A stretch of DNA of 64,000 nt from Caballeronia sp. SL2Y3 (GTDB taxonomy: Bacteria; Pseudomonadota; Gammaproteobacteria; Burkholderiales; Burkholderiaceae), in assembly GCF_022879575.1 (NCBI RefSeq), contig NZ_CP084262.1, forward strand, positions 124,001 through 188,000, in the 5' to 3' direction. The position numbers and the translations under genes were made by a program. Below the pieces are notes generated by a model. The model searched no databases, was not told where the DNA came from, and worked only from the letters and a program-made list of their open reading frames with translations. This document shows positions 1 to 9,092 of the stretch, one piece after another; the stretch's first letter is position 1, and each line of letters begins with the position of its first letter.

Positions 1-747
1 GCGCGTCAACGCGGCATTGTCGCCGTTGATCGCGTCCTGTAGCTCGGTGCCGTTATAGCCGATGTCTTTCGCGTTCACGAAGATGGTCGGAATGCCCGCG
101 TTGATCATCGTCGCCTTGAAGGTCCCGATGCCTGGCACTTCGAGATCATCGACGATATTGCCCGTGGGGAACATCGCGCCTTGCGCGCCTTCTTCCTCCG
201 CTGCGGGATCGACGAATTCGAGCTGTATTTCCGCGGCCGGAAACGTCACGCCGTCCAGTTCGAAGTCGCCTGTTTCCTGCACGGCGCCGTTCGTTATCGG
301 GACATGCGCGATGATCGTCTTGCCGATGTTCGCCTGCCAGATCCGCACGATCGCGATGCCGTTGTCCGGCACGCGCTCGGCATCGATAAGGCCGCCCGTG
401 ATCGCAAACGGTCCGACCGCCGCCGAGAGATTGCCGCAGTTGCCGCTCCAGTCGACGAACGGCTTGTCGATGGAGACCTGCCCGAAGAGATAGTCGACAT
501 CGTGATCGGGCCGCGTGCTCTTCGAGACGATGACGGTCTTGCTCGTGCTCGACGTCGCGCCGCCCATGCCGTCGATCTGCTTGCCGTACGGGTCGGGGCT
601 GCCGATGACGCGCAACAGCAGCGCATCGCGCGCGGGTCCCGCCACGCGCGCCGCTTCGGGCAGATCGTTCAGGCGAAAGAAAACGCCCTTGCTGGTGCCG
701 CCGCGCATGTAGGTCGCGGCGATCTTGATCTGAGGTGCGTATGCCAT
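1..747 (-). CDS. prpF: PrpF, 2-methylaconitate isomerase (3' end outside window)
   Basis: This is the N-terminal 249 residues of a PrpF-family protein; the family is about 390-400 residues long, so the rest lies beyond base 1. PrpF isomerises trans-2-methylaconitate, the product of AcnD, to the cis form used by aconitase B in the 2-methylcitrate cycle of propionate breakdown. The early RGGTSKG motif near residue 15 and the GNCGNLSAAVGPFAI stretch are typical of the PrpF fold, which is related to diaminopimelate epimerase. The ATG at 747 is preceded by AAGGAA. The gene follows acnD after only 31 bases and is the last visible gene of the prpB-prpC-acnD-prpF operon. Confidence 0.93.
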   Translation of the reverse strand, partial: MAYAPQIKIAATYMRGGTSKGVFFRLNDLPEAARVAGPARDALLLRVIGSPDPYGKQIDGMGGATSSTSKTVIVSKSTRPDHDVDYLFGQVSIDKPFVDWSGNCGNLSAAVGPFAITGGLIDAERVPDNGIAIVRIWQANIGKTIIAHVPITNGAVQETGDFELDGVTFPAAEIQLEFVDPAAEEEGAQGAMFPTGNIVDDLEVPGIGTFKATMINAGIPTIFVNAKDIGYNGTELQDAINGDNAALTR

Positions 748-778
748 GTGATTCCTTGGTTGGATGCAGCGTGCGCGA

Positions 779-3376
779 TCAGGCCGCTGCCTTCGCCGAT
801 TCGAGGAAGTCCTGAGCGAAGCGTTGCAACACGCCGCCGGCTTCGTAGATCGAGACTTCTTCCGCGGTATCGAGGCGGCACGTCACCGGCACTTCCACGC
901 GCTCGCCGTTCTTGCGATGAATGACCAGAGTGAGATCCGCGCGCGGCGTGCGCTCGCCGATCACGTCATAGGTCTCGGTGCCGTCTATGCCGAACGTCTG
1001 CCGATTCATGCCCTGCTTGAATTCGAGCGGCAACACGCCCATGCCGATCAGATTGGTGCGATGGATGCGCTCGAAGCCTTCAGCGACGATCGCCTCGACG
1101 CCCGCGAGCCTCACGCCCTTCGCGGCCCAGTCGCGTGACGAGCCTTGTCCGTAATCCGCACCCGCGATGATGATGAGCGGCTGCTTGCGCTCCATGTACG
1201 TTTCGATGGCTTCCCACATGCGCGTGACCTTGCCTTCAGGTTCTATTCGCGCAAGCGAGCCTTTCTTCACCTCGCCATTCACGACAGCCATCTCGTTGAT
1301 GAGCGTGGGGTTCGCAAACGTCGCGCGCAACGCCGTCAGATGATCGCCGCGATGCGTCGCGTATGAATTGAAATCCTCTTCGGGCAAGCCCATTTTTGTG
1401 AGGTATTCACCCGCCGCGCTCGTTGCGAGGATCGCATTGGACGGCGAAAGATGGTCCGTCGTGATGTTGTCGCCGAGCACGGCGAGCGGGCGCATACCCT
1501 TGAGCGTGCGTTCGCCCGCGAGCGCGCCTTCCCAATACGGCGGACGGCGTATATAGGTGCTTTGCGGACGCCAGTCATAGAGCGGGCTGATTGATTCATT
1601 GCTCGCGGCGTTCAGCGCGAACATCGGCTCGTAGACCTTGCGGAACTGCTCGGGCTTCACGCTCTGTTTGACGATATCGTCGATCTCTTCATCGCTCGGC
1701 CAGATGTCCTTGAGATAGACAGGCTGCCCGTTCTTGCCGATACCGAGCGCATCGCGCTCGATATCGACGCGTATGGTCCCCGCAATGGCATACGCGACGA
1801 CGAGCGGCGGCGACGCGAGAAAGGCCTGCTTCGCATACGGATGAATACGTCCGTCGAAATTGCGATTGCCGGAGAGCACGGCTGTCGCATAGAGATCGCG
1901 ATCGACGATCTCTTGCTGAATGGCGGGATCGAGCGCACCGGACATGCCGTTGCACGTCGTGCATGCGAACGCGACGATGCCGAAGCCGAGTTGTTCGAGC
2001 TCGGGCAAGAGGCCGGCGTTGTGCAGATACAGTTCGACCACTTTCGAACCGGGCGCGAGCGATGACTTCACCCACGGCTTGCGCGTGAGCCCATGCGCAT
2101 TTGCATTTCGCGCGAGCAGGGCCGCGGAAATCACGTTGCGGGGATTGCTCGTGTTCGTGCAACTCGTGATCGCCGCGATGATGACCGCGCCATCCGGCAT
2201 CTGCCCGGGCGTGTTCTCCCATTCACGCGCGATGCCACGCGCCGCGAGTTCGGAAACCGGCAAGCGTCGATGCGGATTCGACGGACCCGCCATGTTGCGC
2301 ACGACGGTGGAGAGATCGAAGCGCAGCACGCGTTCGTATTGCGCATGCTTGAGCGAATCGGCCCACAGGCCAGTGGTTTTTGCATAGTGCTCGACGAGAC
2401 TCACTTGCTTCTCGTCGCGGCCCGTCAGGCGCAGATAGTCGATCGTGCGCTCGTCGATATAGAACATCGCCGCGGTCGCGCCGTATTCCGGCGCCATGTT
2501 CGAGATGGTCGCGCGGTCGCCGAGCGTGAGGCTCGATGCGCCTTCGCCATAGAACTCCAGATATGCGCCGACCACTTTCTCCTTGCGAAGGAACTCGGTG
2601 AGCGCGAGCACGATATCGGTGGCCGTGATGCCCGGCTGACGCATGCCGCTCAACTCCACGCCGACGATATCGGGCAACCGCATCCACGACGCGCGGCCGA
2701 GCATGACGTTCTCGGCTTCGAGGCCGCCCACGCCGATAGCGATGACGCCGAGCGCATCGACGTGAGGCGTGTGACTGTCGGTGCCGACGAGCGTATCCGG
2801 ATACGCGAGCCCATCGACCGCGTGAATCACAGGCGACATCCGCTCCAGATTGATCTGGTGCATGATGCCGTTGCCCGGTGGAATCACTTCAACATTTTTG
2901 AATGCCTTCTTGGTCCAGTTGATGAAATCGAAGCGATCCTCGTTGCGCCGGTCTTCGATGGCGCGATTCTTCGCGAACGCATCGGGATCGAAGCCGCCGC
3001 ATTCCACTGCGAGCGAATGATCGACAATCAACTGCACGGGCACGACGGGATTCACTTTCGCCGGATCGCCGCCCTGTTCCGCGATGGCATCGCGCAGGCC
3101 CGCGAGATCGACGAGCGCCGTCTGCCCGAGAATGTCGTGACAGACGACGCGCGCGGGAAACCACGGAAAATCGCGTTCGCGCTTTCTTTCGATGAGTTGC
3201 ATCAGCGATGCGTCGAGGATCGCCGGATCGCAGCGGCGAACCAGATTCTCGGCGAGCACCCGCGATGTGTAGGGCAGCGTGTCATACGCGCCCGGCGCGA
3301 GGGCTTCGACGGCTGCGCGCGTATCGAAGTAGTCGAGTGAGAAGCCGGGGAGGGGTTTGCGGTTTGCGCTGTTCAT
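779..3376 (-). CDS. acnD: AcnD, Fe/S-dependent 2-methylcitrate dehydratase
   Basis: This 865-residue protein belongs to the aconitase superfamily and has the length usual for AcnD. It dehydrates 2-methylcitrate to 2-methylaconitate in the cytoplasm and replaces PrpD in organisms that also carry PrpF. The [4Fe-4S] cysteine motifs are visible as SCTNTSNP and ACTTCNG in the middle of the protein, and the swivel domain with DYGQGSSRDWA follows near the C-terminus. The open frame extends 13 codons upstream, but the start at 3376 gives the usual AcnD N-terminus (MNSANRKPLPG). It sits between prpC and prpF, which is the standard context that separates acnD from acnA. Confidence 0.95.
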   Translation of the reverse strand: MNSANRKPLPGFSLDYFDTRAAVEALAPGAYDTLPYTSRVLAENLVRRCDPAILDASLMQLIERKRERDFPWFPARVVCHDILGQTALVDLAGLRDAIAEQGGDPAKVNPVVPVQLIVDHSLAVECGGFDPDAFAKNRAIEDRRNEDRFDFINWTKKAFKNVEVIPPGNGIMHQINLERMSPVIHAVDGLAYPDTLVGTDSHTPHVDALGVIAIGVGGLEAENVMLGRASWMRLPDIVGVELSGMRQPGITATDIVLALTEFLRKEKVVGAYLEFYGEGASSLTLGDRATISNMAPEYGATAAMFYIDERTIDYLRLTGRDEKQVSLVEHYAKTTGLWADSLKHAQYERVLRFDLSTVVRNMAGPSNPHRRLPVSELAARGIAREWENTPGQMPDGAVIIAAITSCTNTSNPRNVISAALLARNANAHGLTRKPWVKSSLAPGSKVVELYLHNAGLLPELEQLGFGIVAFACTTCNGMSGALDPAIQQEIVDRDLYATAVLSGNRNFDGRIHPYAKQAFLASPPLVVAYAIAGTIRVDIERDALGIGKNGQPVYLKDIWPSDEEIDDIVKQSVKPEQFRKVYEPMFALNAASNESISPLYDWRPQSTYIRRPPYWEGALAGERTLKGMRPLAVLGDNITTDHLSPSNAILATSAAGEYLTKMGLPEEDFNSYATHRGDHLTALRATFANPTLINEMAVVNGEVKKGSLARIEPEGKVTRMWEAIETYMERKQPLIIIAGADYGQGSSRDWAAKGVRLAGVEAIVAEGFERIHRTNLIGMGVLPLEFKQGMNRQTFGIDGTETYDVIGERTPRADLTLVIHRKNGERVEVPVTCRLDTAEEVSIYEAGGVLQRFAQDFLESAKAAA

Positions 3377-3420
3377 TGCGGTGTCTCGGTCATTGCATGG
3401 TCTTTGACATGCCACGCTCG

Positions 3421-3446
3421 AAGGGTCATGCGAAAGGGCAACCCTT
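3421..3446. repeat. Small inverted repeat in the prpC-acnD gap
   Basis: AAGGGT at 3421-3426 is mirrored by ACCCTT at 3441-3446 with a 14-base loop. It lies in the 172-base gap between prpC and acnD, the longest gap in the operon. It could form an RNA stem that stabilises the upstream prpBC message or attenuates readthrough. No T-tract follows on the minus strand, so it is not a canonical terminator. Confidence 0.3.
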
Positions 3447-3548
3447 CATTCGAAGATTCGGGCTATTGTAGGCGCCGCCGGCGCGCGACTCGGTGAAGGC
3501 ATCATCGAATCGAGCGCCGGTGCCTGAGACGGCGCGTTCAGCGAAGGG

Positions 3549-4718
3549 TTACGAACGCTTCGCCAGCGGGACGAATTCGAGGTTCTCCGGTCCCGTGTAA
3601 TTCGCGCTCGGCCGGATGATCTTGTTGTCGATACGCTGCTCGATGATGTGCGCGCTCCATCCCGACGTACGCGAGATGACGAAGAGCGGCGTGAACATCG
3701 CGGTCGGCACGCCCATCATGTGATACGACACCGCGCTGAACCAGTCGAGATTCGGGAACATCTTCTTGGCGTCCCACATGACGGTTTCGAGGCGTTCCGC
3801 GATATCGAAGAGCTTGGTGTTGCCCGCTTCTTTCGACAGCGACCTCGCCACTTCCTTGATGACCTTGTTGCGCGGATCGGAGATCGTATAAACCGGATGC
3901 CCGAAGCCGATCACGACCTCCTTGTTCTCGACGCGACGCTTGATGTCGGCTTCCGCTTCGTCGGGTGTCTCGTAGCGCGATTGGATTTCGAATGCGACTT
4001 CATTGGCGCCGCCGTGCTTCGGACCGCGCAGCGCGCCGATTGCGCCAGTGATCGCCGAATACATGTCCGAGCCCGTGCCCGCGATTACGCGGCCCGTGAA
4101 CGTCGAAGCGTTGAACTCGTGTTCGGCATACAGATTGAGCGATACGTGCATCGCCTGCACCCACGACTGCGACGGCTCCACGCCATGCAGCAGATGCAGA
4201 AAGTGGCCGCCGATGGAGTCGTCATCGGTTTCGACTTCGATGCGCTTGCCGTTGTGCGAGTAGTGATACCAGTAGAGCAGCATGGAGCCGAGCGAGGCCA
4301 TCAGCTTGTCGGCGATGTCCCTCGCGCCCGCGATGTTGTGATCCTCTTTCTCCGGCAGTATCGTGCCGAGTACGGAGACGCCGGTGCGCATCACGTCCAT
4401 CGGATGCGCGGACGCGGGAATCCATTCGAGCGCGGCCTTCAGGTTCGCAGGAAGGCCACGCAACGCCTTCAGCTTCGTCTTGTACGCCTTCAGTTCCGCG
4501 ACGTTCGGCAGCTTGCCGTGCACGAGCAGATACGCGATCTCTTCGAACTCGGACGTGGTCGCCACATCCAGAATGTCGTAGCCGCGATAGTGCAGATCGT
4601 TGCCGGTCTTGCCGACCGTGCACAGCGCGGTATTGCCCGCTGTCACGCCCGACAGCGCGACGGATTTCTTCGGCTTGAATGCGCCTGCGGTTGCAGTGCT
4701 GTTATCGGCTTCGCTCAT
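3549..4718 (-). CDS. prpC: PrpC, 2-methylcitrate synthase
   Basis: PrpC condenses propionyl-CoA with oxaloacetate to give 2-methylcitrate. The 389-residue protein has the length of the family and shows the citrate-synthase fold motifs [10 protein letters not shown] and GFGHPVY, which carry active-site histidines, and the late [12 protein letters not shown] segment typical of methylcitrate synthases. An upstream in-frame ATG exists at 4856, but it lies inside prpB; the ATG at 4718 has a strong GGAAGGAG ribosome site and the normal PrpC N-terminus. It starts 22 bases after the prpB stop and is followed by acnD. Confidence 0.96.
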   Translation of the reverse strand: MSEADNSTATAGAFKPKKSVALSGVTAGNTALCTVGKTGNDLHYRGYDILDVATTSEFEEIAYLLVHGKLPNVAELKAYKTKLKALRGLPANLKAALEWIPASAHPMDVMRTGVSVLGTILPEKEDHNIAGARDIADKLMASLGSMLLYWYHYSHNGKRIEVETDDDSIGGHFLHLLHGVEPSQSWVQAMHVSLNLYAEHEFNASTFTGRVIAGTGSDMYSAITGAIGALRGPKHGGANEVAFEIQSRYETPDEAEADIKRRVENKEVVIGFGHPVYTISDPRNKVIKEVARSLSKEAGNTKLFDIAERLETVMWDAKKMFPNLDWFSAVSYHMMGVPTAMFTPLFVISRTSGWSAHIIEQRIDNKIIRPSANYTGPENLEFVPLAKRS

Positions 4719-4740
4719 CGTGTCGTCTCCTTCCCAAGGG

Positions 4741-5637
4741 TTATTTCTTCGCAGCAAAGAGCTGGTCGAGTCTATCTTCGTAGGCGTGATAGCCCAGATA
4801 CTTATAAAGGTCGGCGCGCGTCTGCATGGTTTCGACTGCGGCCTTTTGTGTGCCATCGCGCTTCACGGTCTCATAGAAGTTGAGCGCGGCGGCGTTCATC
4901 GCGCGATACGCCCCGCAGCAGTACAGCGCGATATCGACATTCGCTTCCCTCAGTTCGTCGACGGTAAAGAACGGCGTCGAGCCGAATTCGGTCAGATTCG
5001 CGAGAATCGGCACTTGCACGGCTGCCTTGAATCGGCGGTAGTCGTCGAGCGTCTTCATCGCTTCGGGGAAGATCATATCCGCGCCCGCCTCGACATACGC
5101 CACCGCGCGTTCGATTGCCGCATCGATGCCTTCGGAGGCCGCCGCGTCCGTGCGCGCCATGATGACGAACGCGTCGTCGGTGCGCGCATCGACCGCGGCC
5201 TTCACGCGATCCACCATCTCGCCGGTCGGCACGACTTCCTTGCCGGGCCGATGACCACAGCGCTTTTGCCCGACCTGATCTTCGATATGCACCGCCGCCA
5301 CGCCCGCCTCGATGAACGAGCGGATCGTGCGCGCAATATTGAATGCGCCGCCCCAGCCGGTATCGATGTCGACCAGGAGCGGCAGCGACGACGCGTCGGT
5401 GATACGGCGGGCATCGATCAGCACGTCTTCCATCGTGCTGATGCCGAGATCCGGCATGCCGAGCGAGTTCGCGGCCACGCCGCCGCCCGACAAATAGAGC
5501 GCCTTGAAGCCGACCGCTTCTGCCATCTTCGCGGCGTAGGCGGTAATGGCCCCGACGACCTGCAACGGCGACTCTTCCTCGACGGCGCGGCGGAATCGCG
5601 CTCCTGCGCTGCCTGGCGTCTGGTATTCAGAATTCAC
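4741..5637 (-). CDS. prpB: PrpB, 2-methylisocitrate lyase
   Basis: PrpB cleaves 2-methylisocitrate to pyruvate and succinate, the last step of the 2-methylcitrate cycle. The 298-residue protein has the catalytic KRCGH motif with Cys127 and the metal-binding DIDTG segment near residues 90-94, as in the isocitrate lyase/PEP mutase family. The start is GTG at 5637: the overlapping ATG two bases upstream runs straight into TGA, and an AGGAG site lies at the correct distance from the GTG. It is the first gene of the operon and lies directly behind a sigma54-type promoter, divergent from prpR. Confidence 0.96.
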   Translation of the reverse strand: MNSEYQTPGSAGARFRRAVEEESPLQVVGAITAYAAKMAEAVGFKALYLSGGGVAANSLGMPDLGISTMEDVLIDARRITDASSLPLLVDIDTGWGGAFNIARTIRSFIEAGVAAVHIEDQVGQKRCGHRPGKEVVPTGEMVDRVKAAVDARTDDAFVIMARTDAAASEGIDAAIERAVAYVEAGADMIFPEAMKTLDDYRRFKAAVQVPILANLTEFGSTPFFTVDELREANVDIALYCCGAYRAMNAAALNFYETVKRDGTQKAAVETMQTRADLYKYLGYHAYEDRLDQLFAAKK

Positions 5638-5667
5638 ATTCGTCTCCTACTGAGGGTCCGCCCTTAA

Positions 5668-5683
5668 AGCAACTAGCTTGCCA
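5668..5683 (-). promoter_or_regulatory. Sigma54 (-24/-12) promoter of the prp operon
   Basis: On the minus strand the sequence TGGCAAGCTAGTTGCT matches the TGGCAC-N5-TTGC sigma54 consensus with the correct GG-to-GC spacing. It ends about 30 bases before the prpB GTG, leaving a leader of roughly 20 bases that contains the AGGAG site. This fits activation by the divergently encoded PrpR, which has a sigma54-interaction domain. Transcription start was not measured; it is inferred from the promoter geometry. Confidence 0.82.
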
Positions 5684-5707
5684 ATCGCCGGACAGCACGT
5701 AACTCCT

Positions 5708-5770
5708 TGATTCTCCAGAGGCGGACCGAATCACTCTCGCACAGCCGTTTCCACCGTGAATCGGCGATTC
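5708..5770. promoter_or_regulatory. Candidate PrpR upstream activator sites
   Basis: Two inverted repeats share the same half-site. TGATTC (5708-5713) pairs with GAATCA (5728-5733), and GAATCG-G-CGATTC (5758-5770) is a perfect 13-base palindrome. They lie about 25-90 bases upstream of the sigma54 promoter, which is where enhancer sites for an activator of this class are expected. They could equally mediate prpR autoregulation, since the region is shared. Assignment to PrpR is inference. Confidence 0.45.
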
Positions 5771-5824
5771 CAAAAGTGAAATCGTCGTGCATACTGCATG
5801 CTCCCACCCGGCACTCAAAACACC

Positions 5825-7771
5825 ATGCAAACCGAAACCACGTCTCGCCCTCGCATCTGGGCGGTGGGGATCAGCCGGCTCAGGGCGTTGTTCATCGATC
5901 TCGCGGGCGCCTACCAGGATCGCGCCGAGCTCGAAGTCGTGCCGCTCGCCTATGAAGATGCCGCGCGCAGCATCGAATCCGCGCCCGATGGGCGGCCGGA
6001 TGTCGTCGTGGCGGGCGGCTCCAACGGCGCTTATCTCAAGAGCCGGGTGTCGGTGCCGGTGGTCGTCATCAGCCCGACCGGCTTCGATGTGATGCACGCG
6101 CTGACCAAGGCGCGACGCGAGGGCGCGAGCGTCGCGCTCGTCACGCACGGCGACACGCCCGATGAAATTCGCCGCTTCCTGGCCGCCTACGGCATCGAGG
6201 TGATCTGCGAGTCGTACCGGTCGGCGCAGGACGCGGAGAGCCTCGTGCTGGACCTGCGCGACCGCGGCGTCGACGTGGTCGTCGGCCCGGGGCTCGTCGC
6301 GGACCTCGCGGCCGAAGCGGGCATGAACTCCGTGTTCCTCTATTCACGCACGTCCGTCGTCGCGGCGTTCGAGACCGCGCTCGAAGTCGCGCAGGCGATG
6401 CGCGGCGAGGCCGCCCGCCGTAATCGCCTGGACAACCTGTTGCAGCATCTTCGCGATGGCGTCGTCGCGGTCGATGCAGAAGGGCGCATCGAAGCGATGA
6501 ATCGTCAACTGGCCGCCGCGCTTGGCATTTTGGATGCATCGCGCGTGGTCGGCCGGGCGCTCTTGGATGTCGCGCCCGAACTGCAAGGCGTGTTGCCGGC
6601 TGCCGACGGCGACGTGTTCGGCGCGGTACGCGGGGTGAGCTACGCGATTCATCGTGGACCGCTCGCGAGCGGCGGCGCATCGGACGGCACCGTCTTCACG
6701 TTTCAGGAATCGCGCGCGGTCGAGCGGCTCGACCGAAGCCTCCGATCGCGGCGAGGCGCGCAGGAATTCGTCGCGCGCTATCGGCTGGAGGACGTCGTCG
6801 GCGAGTCGGAAGCCATCGAGCGGGTAAGGGCGCTCGTGCGCCGCTATGCGAAGTCCGATGCGACCGTGCTGATTCTCGGCGAGAGCGGCACGGGCAAGGA
6901 GATGGTCGCGCAAAGCATGCATCGCCTGAGCCGTCGCAAAGACTTTCCGTTCGTCGCGATCAACTGCGGGGCCTTTCCCGAAGCGCTGCTCGAAAGCGAA
7001 CTGTTCGGCTACGAGGAAGGCGCGTTCACGGGCGCGCGCAAGGGCGGCAAGGCGGGTCTGATCGAGGCGGCGCATCGCGGCACGCTCTTTCTCGACGAAA
7101 TCGGCGAGATGCCGCCTTCGCTGCAAAGCCGCTTGCTGCGGGTGCTGCAAGAGAGAGAGGTCATGCGTCTTGGATCGACGGAGCCGACGCGCGTCGATAT
7201 CCGCGTGATCGCGGCGACGCATCGCACGCTCGTCGAAGGCGTCGCGGACGGCTCGTTTCGCGCCGACCTTTTCTACCGCATCAATATTCTGAGCCTGGCG
7301 TTGCCGCCGTTGCGCGCGCGCGCTTCGGACATTGTGCCGTTGGCCATCGAGCTGTTGATGCAGGCGGCGGGGCGCGACAACGCGCTGGCGCTGCGCGTGC
7401 GCAATCGCGAAGCGGCGGCGCGTGTTGTCGCGCCGCTCGAACAGGCATTGACGCGTCACGCGTGGCCCGGCAATGTCCGCGAGTTGCAGAACATCGTGGA
7501 ACGGATTGCCGTCGAGATATCCGACATGCCGTTCGACGAGCATCGCCCGGTCGCGTTGACGCTCGATGATCTGCAAGTAATCGCGCCCGAGTTGTTTCCC
7601 GCGCAAGCCGAGGTCATGGCGAATCCGTCGCTTCGCGACATGAGCCGCTCCGTCGAAGCCGATCAGATCCGCGCGACGCTCGCTGCGTTTAATGGCGATC
7701 GCGACGCGGTCTGCAAGGCGCTCGGGATCAGCAAAACGACGCTGTGGCGCAGACTCAATGCGAAGCGGTGA
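5825..7771 (+). CDS. prpR: PrpR, sigma54-dependent propionate regulator
   Basis: PrpR senses 2-methylcitrate and activates the prp operon with sigma54 RNA polymerase. The protein of about 648 residues has an N-terminal PrpR-type sensor domain (roughly residues 10-180), a PAS-like segment (about 195-310), a central AAA+ domain with Walker A GESGTGKE at about residue 352 and the sigma54-contact GAFTGA loop at about 399, and a C-terminal Fis-type HTH near the end (AVCKALGISKTTLWRRL). An in-frame ATG also exists at 5798; neither start has a good ribosome site, and 5825 was preferred because it fits the length of known PrpR N-termini. It is divergent from prpB. Confidence 0.93.
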   Translation: MQTETTSRPRIWAVGISRLRALFIDLAGAYQDRAELEVVPLAYEDAARSIESAPDGRPDVVVAGGSNGAYLKSRVSVPVVVISPTGFDVMHALTKARREGASVALVTHGDTPDEIRRFLAAYGIEVICESYRSAQDAESLVLDLRDRGVDVVVGPGLVADLAAEAGMNSVFLYSRTSVVAAFETALEVAQAMRGEAARRNRLDNLLQHLRDGVVAVDAEGRIEAMNRQLAAALGILDASRVVGRALLDVAPELQGVLPAADGDVFGAVRGVSYAIHRGPLASGGASDGTVFTFQESRAVERLDRSLRSRRGAQEFVARYRLEDVVGESEAIERVRALVRRYAKSDATVLILGESGTGKEMVAQSMHRLSRRKDFPFVAINCGAFPEALLESELFGYEEGAFTGARKGGKAGLIEAAHRGTLFLDEIGEMPPSLQSRLLRVLQEREVMRLGSTEPTRVDIRVIAATHRTLVEGVADGSFRADLFYRINILSLALPPLRARASDIVPLAIELLMQAAGRDNALALRVRNREAAARVVAPLEQALTRHAWPGNVRELQNIVERIAVEISDMPFDEHRPVALTLDDLQVIAPELFPAQAEVMANPSLRDMSRSVEADQIRATLAAFNGDRDAVCKALGISKTTLWRRLNAKR

Positions 7772-7774
7772 AGC

Positions 7775-7787
7775 GCGGGATCCCCGC
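7775..7787. terminator. Short hairpin between convergent prpR and the DUF218 gene
   Basis: GCGGG (7775-7779) and CCCGC (7783-7787) can pair around a three-base loop, followed by AAATTT. The site lies in the 30-base gap between two convergent genes and could act as a weak bidirectional terminator. The stem is short and the T-run is poor. Confidence 0.3.
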
Positions 7788-7801
7788 AAATTTCGGATTC
7801 C

Positions 7802-8464
7802 TCAGTGACCGGCATCGCGATCCCGAAGCAATCCGCGAATGAACCATACCGGCCGAATCGACACCGGCTGCGCGTCCGGATCCAGCGCGAGGCGAACGAA
7901 ATAGACCGCGTACGCAGGCACTTCTCGCCAACTCGAATACACATCCATCCCCCGAAAGCGACGCGGATAGGCGCCGAGCACGATGTGAGCGCCCGCCTTT
8001 TCGAAGGCAAGCCGCGCTCGCGGCAGGTGGTAGTACTGCGTGATGAGCATGACGCGATGCATGCCGCGCTCACGCATGAAGGCCGTCGCGTTTCGAGCCG
8101 ATGCGAGCGTGTTGTCGCCTCGATTGTCGACTACGATGTCGCCGTCCGCGACGCCGCGCTCGCGCAGCCACGCGCGCATCGCCTGGGCTTCGTCGAGACC
8201 CGGTCCGTCGATACTGCCGCTCACGAAGAGCACCGGACATTGCCCCGCGCGATGACATTGCAATGCCGCTTCGAGGCGCGGCCGCAGAATGGAGGCGGGC
8301 GTCCCGTCCCGGTTGAGAGCATTGCCGAACACGACCGCCACATCCGCGTTTCCCTGCGGCATGGCGAGGCCGCTCACGCAAATGCACGCGGCCGCCAGCA
8401 TCCAGCAGCCCAGTATCGCGACGCCGATGCGCACAGCCCATCGAACGAGCCTCGATAACGTCAC
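7802..8464 (-). CDS. SanA/YdcF-like DUF218 membrane-anchored protein
   Basis: The 220-residue protein has one N-terminal membrane segment (about residues 10-32) followed by a DUF218 domain, recognisable from AVVFGNALNRDGTPAS, LFVSGSIDG, the DNRGDNTLASARN stretch and the ITQYYHLPRA motif. Members such as SanA, ElyC and YdcF act at the envelope, several in lipid-carrier or barrier homeostasis; the reaction is not settled. The start is GTG at 8464, one base after the stop of the phosphatase gene, so translation is probably coupled. It is the last gene of a four-gene unit with a glycolipid-type glycosyltransferase. Confidence 0.85.
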   Translation of the reverse strand: MTLSRLVRWAVRIGVAILGCWMLAAACICVSGLAMPQGNADVAVVFGNALNRDGTPASILRPRLEAALQCHRAGQCPVLFVSGSIDGPGLDEAQAMRAWLRERGVADGDIVVDNRGDNTLASARNATAFMRERGMHRVMLITQYYHLPRARLAFEKAGAHIVLGAYPRRFRGMDVYSSWREVPAYAVYFVRLALDPDAQPVSIRPVWFIRGLLRDRDAGH

Positions 8465-8465
8465 A

Positions 8466-9092
8466 TCAGCCTCGCAACGGCTTTGCGCCTACTTGCTGCC
8501 TCAGCCAGTCGACATCGACCTGTTCGAGGTATCGCTTGATATTGCCCCAGACGGGATGAAAGCCGTACCCGCCATTGAGCAACTCGTCTTCCGCGGCCTC
8601 CTTGCTCCATCCTTGATAGACCACGCGATACAGCGCGGACACGAGTCCCGTGCGATCCGCGCCGTGCTGGCAATGAATCAGAACAGGCCCGTCGCGGTCC
8701 ACATCGCGCAGCGCCTTGAGCGCGGCGATCATGTCTTGATCGCGGATATGCCACGTGTTCATCGGGATGCGCTGCAACGCGATCCCGCTTCCGGCGAGCA
8801 GGTCCTCGTCCGAATGAAACGAGCGAAAGCTCACGATCTTGCGGATGCCGAGCGCGTGCAATTGCGGCAAGTCGCTCGCCGATATCTGCGCGCTGCGATA
8901 CAGCGAAGGCGTGATGCGATGCAGGTTCTCGATGCGCGTGAACTGCATCGGCTCCGCCCAGTTGAGCGGCCTTGCGGATGGCGTCAACTTCGCTGGCGTC
9001 GGTGCGAGGGCGCCGGCCGCCATCGAGGCAACGACACTCGACACGACAGTCATGCCTGCCGCATAGAACAGCGCGTTGAAGACCTTACGCAT
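8466..9092 (-). CDS. Dual-specificity/tyrosine-type phosphatase, membrane-anchored or secreted
   Basis: The 208-residue protein carries the Cys-phosphatase loop HCQHGADRTG with nucleophile Cys141 and Arg147, and an upstream acidic segment that could supply the general acid. Residues 1-30 are hydrophobic and alanine-rich and look like a signal anchor or signal peptide, which suggests that the enzyme works at the membrane or in the periplasm. The fold resembles bacterial dual-specificity phosphatases, some of which use phospholipids or inositol phosphates instead of proteins. The start overlaps the preceding gene by 8 bases and the stop touches the next one. The substrate cannot be read from the sequence; the glycosyltransferase neighbour makes a lipid or lipid-carrier phosphate plausible. 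Confidence 0.85.
   Translation of the reverse strand: MRKVFNALFYAAGMTVVSSVVASMAAGALAPTPAKLTPSARPLNWAEPMQFTRIENLHRITPSLYRSAQISASDLPQLHALGIRKIVSFRSFHSDEDLLAGSGIALQRIPMNTWHIRDQDMIAALKALRDVDRDGPVLIHCQHGADRTGLVSALYRVVYQGWSKEAAEDELLNGGYGFHPVWGNIKRYLEQVDVDWLRQQVGAKPLRG

Noticed and set aside
2093..3340. Open plus-strand frame of 415 codons opposite acnD
   Set aside because: It is fully antisense to acnD, is rich in Arg, His and Ala as expected for the complement of GC-rich coding DNA, and shows no family motif.
779..3376. The aconitase-like gene as housekeeping acnA
   Set aside because: Its place between prpC and prpF, its length and its N-terminus fit AcnD; acnA is not found in this operon context.
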